From: Chelativorans petroleitrophicus
GTDB lineage: Bacteria; Pseudomonadota; Alphaproteobacteria; Rhizobiales; Rhizobiaceae
Reading direction: 5' to 3'
Assembly: GCF_025398195.1 (NCBI RefSeq)
Contig: NZ_JAODNV010000013.1
Coordinates: 1-64,000, forward strand
DNA length: 64,000 bases
The position numbers and the translations under genes were made by a program. The notes below the pieces were generated by a model that was not told the DNA's origin, ran no database searches, and saw only the letters and a program-made list of their open reading frames with translations. Shown here in pieces: positions 36,343-45,687 of the stretch; position 1 is the first letter of the stretch, and every line of letters begins with the position of its first letter.

Positions 36343-36364
36343 CCCCCGGCGCGTGGGCCGGGGG
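36343..36364 (+). terminator. GC-rich hairpin after trpE(G)
   Basis: CCCCCGGC at 36343-36350 pairs with GCCGGGGG at 36357-36364 around a six-base loop, 22 bases after the trpE(G) stop. It lacks a T run, so it may be a transcript-end stabiliser or a weak terminator rather than a canonical intrinsic one. Confidence 0.4.
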
Positions 36365-36429
36365 AGGGTCGGCGCGTCTTCAGTCGGCCTGAACTTAACT
36401 GATAGTAAAGCCGGGTAGGCTCGAAACTC

Positions 36430-37350
36430 ATGCCTTCTACCACTGCCCGCGTCCGGCGCCTGTCCTTCTGGTCCATCATTGTCGGCGTGGCCATCCTCGC
36501 GCTGAAATTCATCGCCTGGTGGCTAACGGGCTCGGTGGCGCTGTTCTCGGATGCGATGGAATCCATCGTCAACATCGTCGCCTCGGGCATCGCCTGGTAC
36601 GCCATCCGGCTTTCGGCCAAGCCTGCTGATGCGGGCCACCCCTTTGGTCACCACAAGGCGGAATATTTCTCCGCGGTCCTTGAAGGCGTGCTGATCGTCG
36701 TGGCCGCGCTTCTGATCCTGCATGAGGCCGCGCTGGCATTTCTCGTCCCGCGCGCCATATCCGCTCCCGGCCCGGGGTTAGCCGTCACCGCGCTCGCCGC
36801 CGTTGCCAACGGCGCCTGGGCCGCCGTGCTGATCCGCGAGGGCCGCCGGGCGCGCTCGCCTGCTCTGGTTGCGGACGGGCGGCACCTATGGAGCGATGTG
36901 GTTACCTCCGCCGGCGTGATCGCGGGGCTTTTGCTTGCGCTGGCCACCGGCTGGCTATGGCTCGATCCGCTTCTGGCGATGCTGGTCGCCCTCAGCGTCC
37001 TCTGGCACGGCTGGCATCTGGTGCGTTCTTCCGTGCAGGGGCTGATGGATGCCGCCGTCGATCCCGTGGACCTGGCGGAAATCGAGCGCGTCATCGCCAC
37101 CAACAGCGAAGAAGCGCTGGAGTTTCACGACCTGAAGACCCGGGAGGCGGGCCGCGTCCGCTTCATAGAGTTCCATCTGGTGCTGCCGTCGCAGATGACG
37201 GTCGAGCACTCGCACAGGATCTGCGACCGTATCGAGCATGCGCTGGCGAAGGAGATTCCCGGCGCGCGCGTGACCATTCACGTGGAACCCGCGCACAAGG
37301 CCAAAAACGGAGCCGCGAAGAACGGAAACGGGGTTGGACGTCCTGTTTAG
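36430..37350 (+). CDS. Cation diffusion facilitator (CDF) family efflux protein
   Basis: Membrane transporter of 306 residues with four to six hydrophobic segments followed by a cytoplasmic domain from about residue 205. The metal-site region in TM2 reads LFSDAMESIVN, the linker motif is GHPFGHHKAEYFSAVLEG, and TM5 has DGRHLWSDVVTS. The C-terminal domain (HDLKTREAGRVRFIEFHLVLP, EHSHRICDRIE) is the usual CDF dimerisation fold. It likely exports zinc, iron or manganese by proton exchange; the metal cannot be assigned with certainty. Confidence 0.9.
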   Translation: MPSTTARVRRLSFWSIIVGVAILALKFIAWWLTGSVALFSDAMESIVNIVASGIAWYAIRLSAKPADAGHPFGHHKAEYFSAVLEGVLIVVAALLILHEAALAFLVPRAISAPGPGLAVTALAAVANGAWAAVLIREGRRARSPALVADGRHLWSDVVTSAGVIAGLLLALATGWLWLDPLLAMLVALSVLWHGWHLVRSSVQGLMDAAVDPVDLAEIERVIATNSEEALEFHDLKTREAGRVRFIEFHLVLPSQMTVEHSHRICDRIEHALAKEIPGARVTIHVEPAHKAKNGAAKNGNGVGRPV

Positions 37351-37536
37351 AGATCCGGTTGCGAAGGTGCCACCGGTTGAAACCCTAAGAGCACGAGGCT
37401 ACAAGGTTTCGGCTGTTCTGGAGTGAACATGGCTGACCAGTCCGGCATTTGATCGACGCTGAGAGCGTTTTGGAACCGGGCCACCCGGCGCAAAAGCCCG
37501 GCGGTTCTTTGCGGTGTATTTACCTGAAAGCATGTC

Positions 37537-37852
37537 ATGAAACTTCATTTCGGCCTGACCGGCAGAAGCTATCTCGTCACTGGCGCAAATTCAGGTATCG
37601 GCCGGGCGATTGCGATGGCACTCGCCGAGCAGGGTGCCAACGTTGCCGTCCATTATCTTCATGCTTCCGCCAAACCGTCCGGAGCGGCACATACTGTTCT
37701 TGGTGAGGAGGCGGCCGCTGAGGTTGCCGAACATATACGCCGGCTTGGAGGGCCCGGAGGACATAGCCGATGCCGTGTTGTTTCTGTTGAGCGACGCCTC
37801 ATCGTGGATTACGGTGCAAGTCATACAGGTCGCTGGCGGTCACGCGCTTTGA
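37537..37852 (+). pseudogene. Short-chain dehydrogenase remnant
   Basis: The first 40 codons encode a classical SDR N-terminus with nucleotide-binding loop YLVTGANSGIGRAIAMALAEQGANVAVHY. The C-terminal SDR tail, GPEDIADAVLFLLSDASSWITVQVIQVAGGHAL, appears in a different frame up to a stop at 37852. Everything between, including the catalytic YxxxK region, is missing. An intact SDR is about 250 residues; here about 105 codons remain. The gene has thus lost its middle and its reading frame. Confidence 0.8.
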
Positions 37853-37884
37853 GAGGACCATTATCCCGCTGCCCGCCAAGCCGC

Positions 37885-38799
37885 TCACGGCCACTTCACC
37901 ACCGGAGGCAGGCTGGAAAGGATGGAGGCGACGTTGCCTCCGGTCTTCAGCCCGAACACCGTGCCCCGATCGTAGAGCAGGTTGAACTCCACGTAGCGGC
38001 CGCGCCGCACGAGCTGCTCCTCGCGGTCCGCCTCCGTCCAGTTCGTGTTGAAGTTCTTCCGTACGAGATGCTGGTAGACCACCAGGAAGCCGCGTCCGAC
38101 GTCCTGCGTGAACGCGAAATCCGCGTCCCAGCCGCCCTTCTCCTCGGGGCTCTTTAGCCAGTCATAGAAGATGCCGCCGATGCCGCGCGGCTCTCCGCGG
38201 TGCGGCAGGAAGAAATATTCGTCGCACCAGCGTTTGAATTTCTCGTAATCGGCCACCGCAGCATGCTTTTCGCACACGAAGCGCATCGCCTTGTGGAAGG
38301 CGATAGTGTCCGCATCATCCTGGGTGCGACGCCGGTCAAGCACCGGCGTCAGGTCCGCGCCGCCACCAAACCACTGCCGCGTCGTCACCACCATGCGCGT
38401 GTTCATGTGGACGGCGGGGACGTTCGGGTTCTGCGGATGGGCGATCAATGAGATGCCGGAAGCCCAGAAACGCGGGTCTTCCTCCCCGCCCGGAATCTGT
38501 TTGCGGAAATCCGGCGAGAACTCACCGAACACGGTGGACGTATGCACGCCCACCTTCTCGAAAACGCGGCCGTGCATAATCGACATCACGCCCCCGCCGC
38601 CCGCGCCCCCCTCGCGCTGCCAGGGCGTTCGCTCGAAACGGCCGGGCTGGCGGTCTGAAAGCGGCCCGGAAAGTTCATCCTCGAGCTGTTCGAAGGCGGC
38701 GCAGATGCGGTCGCGCAGCGTTTCGAACCAGATTCGCGCCTTTTCCTTCTTCGCCTCGATATCCTCCGGCAGGCCGGCCGGTATGTCGGGTCGCTCCAT
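37885..38799 (-). CDS. hemF: Oxygen-dependent coproporphyrinogen III oxidase
   Basis: Enzyme of 304 residues that oxidatively decarboxylates coproporphyrinogen III in heme synthesis. Family segments are [85 protein letters not shown] and [35 protein letters not shown]. The ATG at 38799 has AGGAAG upstream and gives normal length; the 49-residue upstream extension is not used. It is divergent from a small conserved gene. Confidence 0.96.
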   Translation of the reverse strand: MERPDIPAGLPEDIEAKKEKARIWFETLRDRICAAFEQLEDELSGPLSDRQPGRFERTPWQREGGAGGGGVMSIMHGRVFEKVGVHTSTVFGEFSPDFRKQIPGGEEDPRFWASGISLIAHPQNPNVPAVHMNTRMVVTTRQWFGGGADLTPVLDRRRTQDDADTIAFHKAMRFVCEKHAAVADYEKFKRWCDEYFFLPHRGEPRGIGGIFYDWLKSPEEKGGWDADFAFTQDVGRGFLVVYQHLVRKNFNTNWTEADREEQLVRRGRYVEFNLLYDRGTVFGLKTGGNVASILSSLPPVVKWP

Positions 38800-38921
38800 G
38801 ACTTCCTGCAGTTTGAACTCCGGTTGTGGCGAGTGCGCCAAACTTTGCTTAAGGACATAGGACTCGCAATTTTCCCCCGCGATCCCTAATCTCCTTGTCT
38901 GTCGGGTCAAGGAGTTCTTTT

Positions 38922-39182
38922 GTGCGTGTGCCCGCCAAACCACCACTGGAAGCGCTGAAGCGCAGCCTGGAGAAAAGGCGCGCCAGAGACGGCGAGCGCC
39001 TGCCGCGCGACGGTTTTGTGCGCGAAACCTTCTCGCTGCCGCGCGAACAGGCCCGCGCCAAGGCGCGCGAATGGCTGGAGCGCTGGCCCAAGCAGGCCTA
39101 CTGGACCGAGATCGAAAGCTGGGCCGAACGCCCCGGCGATGTCATCGAGTTCACCATGCGCCGCCTGCCCAGCGCGGACTGA
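38922..39182 (+). CDS. Small conserved protein of unknown function
   Basis: Protein of 86 residues starting at GTG 38922, which has AAGGAG seven bases upstream (38909-38914). A TTG start at 38895 would add nine residues without a ribosome site. The sequence is basic and helical, with a Trp-rich end ([35 protein letters not shown]). It is divergent from hemF and lies upstream of the converging trmL. Similar short proteins are found in rhizobia; no function is known. Confidence 0.7.
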   Translation: MRVPAKPPLEALKRSLEKRRARDGERLPRDGFVRETFSLPREQARAKAREWLERWPKQAYWTEIESWAERPGDVIEFTMRRLPSAD

Positions 39183-39313
39183 CCGCTGCCGCCTATTGAG
39201 CCAACAGCGCCGTTTCCCTCTTGACCTCAACTTAGCTTGAGGATGTAGCCGCTTGCCTTCCAACAGAAGGGTGCGCCATGATCCTCGGCACGGATGGTTT
39301 TTCCTCCACCGTC

Positions 39314-39775
39314 TCAGCCCAGCTGCCGCAGCGCTTCGCCGCAGGCCATGGCGGCCGTCAGCGAGACGTTGAGGCTGCGTGCCTCCTCCCGCATGGGGAT
39401 CACAAGCCGGTAGTCGGCGGCATTGTGCACGTGTTCCGGCACGCCGGCCGACTCGCGGCCGAAAAGCAGGATGTCGCCCTCGCGGAAGTTGAAGGCCGTG
39501 TAGGGCACGGAAGCGGCCGTCGTGAACAGGATGACCCGGCGCTCCTCCTCGCGTCGCCAGCGCTCGAAATCCTCCCAAGACGCGTGGCGGTGCAGCGCGG
39601 CCCGTTCGATATAGTCCATGCCCGCCCGTTTCAGCGCCCTGTCGGACAGGTCGAAGCCGGCCGGCTCGATGAGATCGACGTCTACGCCGAGACAGGCGGC
39701 CAGCCGCAGGATCGCGCCCGTATTGCCCGGGATGTCGGGTTGGTAAAGCGCGATGCGGAGCCGGTGCTTTCTCAT
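39314..39775 (-). CDS. trmL: tRNA (cytidine(34)-2'-O)-methyltransferase
   Basis: Minimal SPOUT methyltransferase of 153 residues, the normal length for TrmL. Motifs are IALYQPDIPGNTGAILRLAACLG at the N-terminus, LFGRESAGVPEHV in the middle and IPMREEARSLNVSLTAAMACGEALRQLG at the C-terminal knot. TrmL methylates the wobble base of tRNA-Leu isoacceptors. The ATG at 39775 starts the conserved region; upstream extension to 39850 is excluded. Confidence 0.93.
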   Translation of the reverse strand: MRKHRLRIALYQPDIPGNTGAILRLAACLGVDVDLIEPAGFDLSDRALKRAGMDYIERAALHRHASWEDFERWRREEERRVILFTTAASVPYTAFNFREGDILLFGRESAGVPEHVHNAADYRLVIPMREEARSLNVSLTAAMACGEALRQLG

Positions 39776-40344
39776 CCTGCCTCTTACTGTGACGTTACGG
39801 AAACGGCGCCATCGGAAACGCGGACAAAGCCTCTGGTCAGACGAGGCCAATATGGATATAACGCGCGCGTCTTCAACTGTAACCGCCGGAGAGCGACATG
39901 GATAATCCAGTGTTCGTTTCCATTGTGCGGCCCTGGCTTGCGGCCGGGCTCATGGCATGACGGCGGTTTTCGTTCCGAAGCCTCTCTTTTCCCAGTAAAC
40001 GACGAGCCGAGCGAATCCGCCGGAACCATTTTCCGGAATTCTGCGAGGATTCGCTCGATGTCTGCCAGGTTCCCAAAGGGGCGCGTCGCCTCCGTTACAG
40101 GCGTTTCTGCCAAAACCGCGCTTCGGCTGCCGGCTGACAAGGCTGCCACGGCCATGCGGCAAGCTTTCGCCGCCGCGCTTGGCGCAAGACCGCAACCGGG
40201 TCATCCGGGAGATTTACTTCGGAAAGATGCGGCCGGCACGAGGCCGCCGGGCGCGGAGCCGCTGGCTCTCCGCATGAAGAACCGCGCCCGGGCGCCCAGC
40301 GGCGCCGCACAAGGGACATCGCTGAATCGGATTCTTGAGGACTG
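39776..40344. other. Gene-poor gap between trmL and the ABC exporter
   Basis: These 569 bases hold no convincing gene on either strand. A 123-codon leftward frame (39784-40155) and part of a rightward frame exist, but neither has a family signature or a ribosome site. In many rhizobia the cytochrome bc1 genes (petABC) lie next to trmL and hemF; they are not present here. No terminator-like structure with a T run was seen. The region may be the scar of a deletion or rearrangement. Confidence 0.5.
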
Positions 40345-42198
40345 ATGATGTTTAGCTGGTTTGAAAGAAGACTGCCGCCGTTTCCGGCGGAGGAGCCCGT
40401 GGAGCCGCCGAAAACGCTGGTGGCGTTCTGCCTCCATTTCACGCGCGGCGCATGGCCGTATATCGCTGTCGCCGCATGCTCCGCGGCGGTGGTGGCCGTG
40501 CTCGAGGTGTGGCTGTTCTCCTTCCTCGGCAACATCGTCGATTGGCTGGCCGACAAGGACCGCGCGACCTTCCTTCAGGAGGAGGGCTGGCGGCTTGCCG
40601 GCATGGCCTTCGTCATCCTGGTGCTTCTGCCGGGCGCGGTGCTCTTCCATTCGCTGGTGATGGACCAGGTGCTCATGGGCAACTATCCCATGCGCATCCG
40701 CTGGCAGGTCCACCGCTACCTGCTCAAGCAGTCGATGAGCTTCTATCAGGACGAGTTCGCCGGCCGCATCGCCACCAAGCTGATGCAGACCGCGCTTGCC
40801 GTGCGGGAGGTCGTGCTGAAGCTCGTAGACGTCCTGAACTATGTCATCGTCTATTTCATCGGCGTGCTGGTGATCGCAAGCTCGGCGGATATGCGCCTGG
40901 CCGCGCCCCTCATCGCATGGCTGGTGGGCTACATCTGCCTTCTGCGCTACTTCATTCCGCGTCTCGGGCGCGTTTCGCAGGAGCAGGCGGATGCGCGCTC
41001 CGTCATGACCGGCCGCGTGGTCGACAGCTATACCAACATCCAGACGGTGAAGCTTTTCTCCCATGCCCGCCGCGAGAGCGCATTCGCGCGGGAGAGCATG
41101 GTCGGCTTCCTTGGCACCGTCTACCGGCAGATGCGGCTGATCACGGGCCTGAACGGCATGCTCTACCTGCTCAATTCGCTCTGCCTGTTCACGGTGGGCG
41201 CCGTCTCCATATGGCTGTGGCTCGGCGAGGCCGTCAGTGTCGGCGCCGTCGCCGTGGTGCTCGGCCTGGTGCTAAGGCTGTGGGGCATGTCGCAGTGGAT
41301 CATGTGGGAGATGACGATGCTGTTCGAGAACATCGGCACCGTTCAGGACGGCATCGGCTCCATCTCCCTGCCGCGGCTTGTCGAGGACAAGCCCAATGCC
41401 AGGGAACTCACCGTTACGAAGGGCGAGATCGTCTTCGACCGCATCCGCTTCCACTACGGTAAGAAGGGCGGTGTGATCGAGGATCTTTCGCTCGTGATCA
41501 AGCCCGGCGAGAAGGTGGGACTCGTCGGCCGCTCGGGTGCGGGCAAGTCCACGCTCGTCAACCTGCTTCTGCGCTTCTACGACCTCGAGGGCGGGCGCAT
41601 CCTCATCGACGGCACTGACATCGCCGACGTGCAGCAGGACAGCCTGCGCGCCCAGATCGGCATGGTCACGCAGGACACCTCGCTCCTTCACCGCTCCGTC
41701 CGTGACAACATCCTTTACGGGCGGCCGGATGCGACCGACGATATGGTGATCGAGGCGGCTCGGCGCGCCGAGGCTCTGGACTTCATCAAGGACCTGCACG
41801 ACATAAAGGGACGCAGAGGCCTCGACGCGCATGTGGGCGAACGCGGCGTGAAGCTGTCCGGTGGCCAGAGGCAGCGTATCGCGATCGCCCGTGTCATGCT
41901 GAAGGACGCGCCGATCCTGATCCTCGACGAGGCGACTTCGGCGCTCGATTCGGAAGTGGAAGCGGCCATTCAGGAGAACCTGTACCGCCTCATGGAGGGC
42001 AAGACAGTGATCGCCATCGCCCACCGCCTGTCGACCATCGCCGCCATGGACCGGCTGGTGGTGATGGATCAGGGCCGCATCGTCGAGGAAGGCACTCACG
42101 ACGAGCTCATCGCCAGAGGCGGGCTTTATGCGCAGCTCTGGCAGCGCCAGTCGGGCGGCTTCCTGGACGTGGAGCATACAGCGGAGGCTGCCGAGTGA
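40345..42198 (+). CDS. ABC exporter half-transporter 1 (permease fused to ATPase)
   Basis: Protein of 617 residues. Six membrane segments span about residues 30-320 with the family loop MSFYQDEFAGRIATKLMQTALAVREVV. The nucleotide-binding domain begins about residue 360, with Walker A GRSGAGKST, signature [16 protein letters not shown], Walker B ILILDEATSALDSE and switch His in AHRLSTIAAMD. ATG codons at 40345 and 40348 are both possible. Its stop overlaps the next gene's GTG by two bases. The pair probably forms a heterodimeric exporter; substrate unknown. Confidence 0.88.
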   Translation: MMFSWFERRLPPFPAEEPVEPPKTLVAFCLHFTRGAWPYIAVAACSAAVVAVLEVWLFSFLGNIVDWLADKDRATFLQEEGWRLAGMAFVILVLLPGAVLFHSLVMDQVLMGNYPMRIRWQVHRYLLKQSMSFYQDEFAGRIATKLMQTALAVREVVLKLVDVLNYVIVYFIGVLVIASSADMRLAAPLIAWLVGYICLLRYFIPRLGRVSQEQADARSVMTGRVVDSYTNIQTVKLFSHARRESAFARESMVGFLGTVYRQMRLITGLNGMLYLLNSLCLFTVGAVSIWLWLGEAVSVGAVAVVLGLVLRLWGMSQWIMWEMTMLFENIGTVQDGIGSISLPRLVEDKPNARELTVTKGEIVFDRIRFHYGKKGGVIEDLSLVIKPGEKVGLVGRSGAGKSTLVNLLLRFYDLEGGRILIDGTDIADVQQDSLRAQIGMVTQDTSLLHRSVRDNILYGRPDATDDMVIEAARRAEALDFIKDLHDIKGRRGLDAHVGERGVKLSGGQRQRIAIARVMLKDAPILILDEATSALDSEVEAAIQENLYRLMEGKTVIAIAHRLSTIAAMDRLVVMDQGRIVEEGTHDELIARGGLYAQLWQRQSGGFLDVEHTAEAAE

Positions 42199-44090
42199 AG
42201 AATGCGGTCAAAGAGGGGGATGACATCAGGCTGAGCATCGGCGAGCGCCTGTGGCGGCGTGCCGAAGGCGTCATCGACCCCTTCGGCGACACCGAGCGGG
42301 AGGTGCTGCCGACGGAGGCCTTCAGGTTCATCCTCTTCTTCGCGCGGCAGGCGAAAGGACCCTTCATCCTTCTGCTCGTCATCGGCGGTCTGGCCGGCCT
42401 GGTGGATGCCGGGCTCTATTGGGGGCTGGGCAAACTGATCGACATTCTCGATGCATCCACCCCCGCCACCCTCCTTGAGGATCACTGGCCGATGCTCGCG
42501 GGCCTTGCCTTCCTCGTGCTCTTCGCGCGGGCGGCGGTTATGCTCGCCAATACGGTGCTTGAGGAGCAGGTCATCGCTCCATCCTTTTATCAGCGCGTGC
42601 GGTGGCAGTCCTTCCGCCGCGTGATGGACCAGCCCTACGAGTTCTATCAGAACGATTTTGCCGGCCGCATAGCCACCAAGATCATGCAGGGAGGCGAGGC
42701 GACGGGCGATTTCATCGTCTCGGCGCTCCAGACGATGTGGAGCTTTCTCACCTTCCTGCTGCTTACGGGCACGATCCTCACCGCGCTCGATCCGCTGCTC
42801 GGGCTGGTGCTCGCCCTCTGGTTCGCCGCGTTTGTGGTGGCTGCGCGCTATCTTCTGCCGCCGCTACGCGAGGCGGGTCGGCGCCGCGCGGACGAACGCT
42901 CGATCCTCAACGGCCGCATGGTGGACGCCTTCACCAACATCATGGCCGTGAAGCTTTACGACAGCGGCAAGCGCGAGCACGCCTATGTGCGCGAGGGCAT
43001 GGCCCGGCTGCTCGCAGCGGTGCGCAATCTCGCGCGCGCCATCACCCGCGTGCGCGCCACGGTCTTCATTCTGAACGGCATCATGATGACGGCCGTCGGC
43101 ACCCTCGCTGTGATGAGCTGGATGAACGGAACCGCCACAACCGGCGAGATCGCCGCCGCGTTGGGGCTCGTCTTCCGCCTCAACCAGTCGTCCGGATACA
43201 TCATGTTCTCCGTCAACGGTCTGATACGGGCCTATGCCACCGTACAGGACGCCACGGGCGTGATCTCGCGCAGGCCGGCCATTCGGGACGCGCCGGACGC
43301 GCGCGTGCTGGAGAAGGGCAGGGGCGACATCCGATTCGAGAACGTCTCGTTCCACTACGGCCGTGAAGGCGGCATCATCGAAAATCTCAGCCTGCACATC
43401 AGGCCGGGCGAACGGGTGGCGCTTGTCGGCCCCTCCGGTGCGGGCAAGACCACGATCGTCAATCTCATGCTCCGGCTGTTCGATGTGGAGGAGGGCCGCA
43501 TCCTCTTCGACGGGCACGACATTCGCGAGGTGACCCAGGCGTCGCTGCGCGCCCAGTTCGGCGTCGTCAGCCAGGAGCCGATGCTGATGCACCGCTCCAT
43601 CCGCGACAACATCGCCTACGGAAAGCCCGGTGCGAGCGAGGAGGAGATCATCGCCGCGGCCAAGCGTGCCTCCGCGCATGATTTCATCCTTGAGGTGAGG
43701 GACCCGAAAGGCCGCACGGGCTACGATGCGCATGTGGGCGAGCGCGGGGTCAAGCTCTCGGGCGGCCAGCGCCAGCGCATCGCGATCGCCCGCATGATGC
43801 TGAAGGACGCGCCCATCCTCATCCTGGACGAAGCGACCTCTTCGCTGGATTCGGAGATCGAGGCGGCGATTCAGGAGAACCTTGCCAAGATGATGGAAGG
43901 CAAGACGGTGATAGCCATCGCCCATCGCCTCTCCACCATCGCTGCGCTTGATCGCGTGATCGTGCTCGACCGCGGCCGCATCGTCGAGGAAGGTACGCAT
44001 GAGGAGCTGACGCGCCGCGGCGGCCTTTACGCCGATCTGTGGAAACGCCAGTCCGGCGGCTTTCTGGAGAAAAGGCTCGCGGCGGAATAG
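42195..44090 (+). CDS. ABC exporter half-transporter 2 (permease fused to ATPase)
   Basis: Protein of 631 residues starting with GTG in the overlap GTGA with the upstream gene. It is clearly a paralogue of the preceding protein: same loop (YEFYQNDFAGRIATKIMQGGEATGDF), Walker A GPSGAGKTT, signature [16 protein letters not shown], Walker B ILILDEATSSLDSE. Both nucleotide sites look complete, so the dimer need not have one degenerate site. The family exports lipids, peptides or drugs. Tandem paralogues and coupled translation support a heterodimer. Confidence 0.88.
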   Translation: MKNAVKEGDDIRLSIGERLWRRAEGVIDPFGDTEREVLPTEAFRFILFFARQAKGPFILLLVIGGLAGLVDAGLYWGLGKLIDILDASTPATLLEDHWPMLAGLAFLVLFARAAVMLANTVLEEQVIAPSFYQRVRWQSFRRVMDQPYEFYQNDFAGRIATKIMQGGEATGDFIVSALQTMWSFLTFLLLTGTILTALDPLLGLVLALWFAAFVVAARYLLPPLREAGRRRADERSILNGRMVDAFTNIMAVKLYDSGKREHAYVREGMARLLAAVRNLARAITRVRATVFILNGIMMTAVGTLAVMSWMNGTATTGEIAAALGLVFRLNQSSGYIMFSVNGLIRAYATVQDATGVISRRPAIRDAPDARVLEKGRGDIRFENVSFHYGREGGIIENLSLHIRPGERVALVGPSGAGKTTIVNLMLRLFDVEEGRILFDGHDIREVTQASLRAQFGVVSQEPMLMHRSIRDNIAYGKPGASEEEIIAAAKRASAHDFILEVRDPKGRTGYDAHVGERGVKLSGGQRQRIAIARMMLKDAPILILDEATSSLDSEIEAAIQENLAKMMEGKTVIAIAHRLSTIAALDRVIVLDRGRIVEEGTHEELTRRGGLYADLWKRQSGGFLEKRLAAE

Positions 44091-44174
44091 GCGGCTGTCG
44101 GCCTACCCTTCACGCTGCTTGCAGCGGACAATTATGGCTGCTGCCGTCCTTTCGCCTGCAAGTCAACCCCACTG

Positions 44175-44366
44175 TCACCGGCATCCCCCCCGTGCCGGAC
44201 CGATAGGCAAATCCGCCAGCTGCCGCTCGTTCATGTGCCGCAAGGCAGGATGGGAGAGCGGATCGCAACGCCATCTTTTCTCTTCCTCGGCATGATCCTC
44301 AGAGGCCCGCCGCGTGCCCGCGAGTCCGCGCATATATCTCAAGGTACGCAAGAAAATGTGTATCAT
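44175..44366 (-). CDS. Small DUF1127-like protein
   Basis: Frame of 63 codons starting at ATG 44366, which has a strong GGAGG nine bases upstream; the ATG at 44375 directly abuts that site and is unlikely. The basic N-terminus (MIHIFLRTLRYMRG) and C-terminal stretch DPLSHPALRHMNERQLADLP resemble DUF1127 proteins, short basic proteins with RNA-related roles in several alphaproteobacteria. It is divergent from the LysR-type gene. Assignment is tentative given the short length. Confidence 0.5.
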   Translation of the reverse strand: MIHIFLRTLRYMRGLAGTRRASEDHAEEEKRWRCDPLSHPALRHMNERQLADLPIGPARGGCR

Positions 44367-44461
44367 GGTGAGCATCCTCCGAGCGTTCGACCCGAAGAAT
44401 TCTCAGCCAATCCCTGGTTTTTACAATGGAGAATGAATGGCGATTGTTTTAGAAAAACTAT

Positions 44462-45361
44462 ATGCAGAGTCTCAACCGTGTCCATCTCAATGCTCTTCGC
44501 GCGGTCGAAGCGGTACTGCGACTCGGGTCGCTTTCGGCGGCGGCTGATGAGCTCGGCGTCACTCCCGGAGCGGTGAGCCAGCACATCATCCGCTGTGAGC
44601 AGCAGCTTGGTCGCAGCCTTTTCGAGCGCACGTCCCGTGGGCTGGCGCCCACCGCCTTTGGGCGGGAGATTGCCGGCTTGCTGTACGAAGGCTTTTCCAG
44701 ATTGGAACAGGCCGTCGCCCTGTCGCGCCGGCACGCCGACACGCTGCTTACCATTTCCGTCGCACCGGTCTTCGCGGCCAAGTGGCTGGTGCCGCGGCTC
44801 GCCCAATTCTCCGCGCGGCATCCCGAGTTGCGCCTGAGGCTCGACGCCTCGGTCGGCCTCGTCAACCCGGACACGTCCGACATCGATCTTGCGATCCGCG
44901 TCGGCGAGGGTGGGTGGTCGGGGGTCAAGGCGGAGTTCGTACTGCCTCTAGAGGTCTTTCCCGTCTGCACGCCGGCGCTCGCCGGACGGCTCAGGACGCC
45001 GCGCGATCTTCTGTCGGCACCCATCGTCCGAGACGCCAACTCCACAATAAGCTGGGACGTATGGCTTTCTCCTTTCGGGCTCAGCGAGAAGGACCTGCCT
45101 GCCGGTGACAGTTTCACCGATGCCGCGCTGGCGCTCGATGCGGCGATCGCCGGGCAGGGCGTGCTGCTCGCCTGGCCGTTTCTTGCGGACTATGCCCTTT
45201 CCACCGGTCTCCTCGTGCGACCGTTCGAGGAGATCGCGCGCACCGGAGACAGTTATTGGCTGGTGACGTCGCAAAACCGCCCGGAACCCAAGCGGGTGAG
45301 GGACTTCAAGGACTGGTTGAGGCAGGAGATCGCCGCCACTGCCGCGAAGTACAAATCGTGA
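44462..45361 (+). CDS. LysR-family transcriptional regulator (GcvA-like)
   Basis: Regulator of 299 residues. The N-terminal winged helix-turn-helix reads LNALRAVEAVLRLGSLSAAADELGVTPGAVSQHIIRCEQQLGRSLFERTSRGLAPT (residues 9-64). The substrate-binding domain follows from about residue 90 (VAPVFAAKWLVPRLAQFSARHPELRLRLDASVGLVNPDTSDIDLAIRVGEG), resembling GcvA-type members. No clear ribosome site precedes the ATG, but the N-terminus aligns with the family. The target is unknown; the divergent small gene at 44175 is the nearest candidate. Confidence 0.88.
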   Translation: MQSLNRVHLNALRAVEAVLRLGSLSAAADELGVTPGAVSQHIIRCEQQLGRSLFERTSRGLAPTAFGREIAGLLYEGFSRLEQAVALSRRHADTLLTISVAPVFAAKWLVPRLAQFSARHPELRLRLDASVGLVNPDTSDIDLAIRVGEGGWSGVKAEFVLPLEVFPVCTPALAGRLRTPRDLLSAPIVRDANSTISWDVWLSPFGLSEKDLPAGDSFTDAALALDAAIAGQGVLLAWPFLADYALSTGLLVRPFEEIARTGDSYWLVTSQNRPEPKRVRDFKDWLRQEIAATAAKYKS

Positions 45362-45440
45362 GCGCCCGCCTTGTCTTGGCACGACATGGCTCCACATATC
45401 CGTGCTATGGTAAACCTGCTGCGAAAGAGAGGAGGAACGG

Positions 45441-45629
45441 ATGATGAAAGAATTTCATTGCGGTTCGCTCGTTCCCGGGTGCGACTGGCATACGCGCGCC
45501 GAGGAGGAGGCGGAGGTGATCCGCAGGGCGGTTGAGCATATGCGCCAGGCCCATGGCGAGACCATCATCCGCGAAAGCATGATAGAGGCGATCCGTTCGC
45601 GCATTGTGGAGGCAAGGGACGCCGCCTGA
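45441..45629 (+). CDS. DUF1059 family small protein
   Basis: Protein of 62 residues matching DUF1059: EFHCGSLVPGCDWHTRAEEEAEVIRRAVEHMRQAHGE. The Cys at residue 7 and the CDWH segment followed by AHGE look like the paired metal-binding residues typical of the family. GAGGAGG precedes two adjacent ATG codons (45441, 45444). Function unknown. It lies 79 bases after the LysR gene and converges on cca. Confidence 0.85.
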   Translation: MMKEFHCGSLVPGCDWHTRAEEEAEVIRRAVEHMRQAHGETIIRESMIEAIRSRIVEARDAA

Positions 45630-45687
45630 CCGGCGCCCGCCCAAGATGGCGAGGAGGAGCGCCGGGGCGTCGTGCAGCGGTGCCAGA

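Noticed and set aside
39784-40155. 123-codon leftward frame in the trmL-ABC gap
   Set aside because: No ribosome site, no family resemblance, and low-complexity tail; kept only as part of the gene-poor gap.
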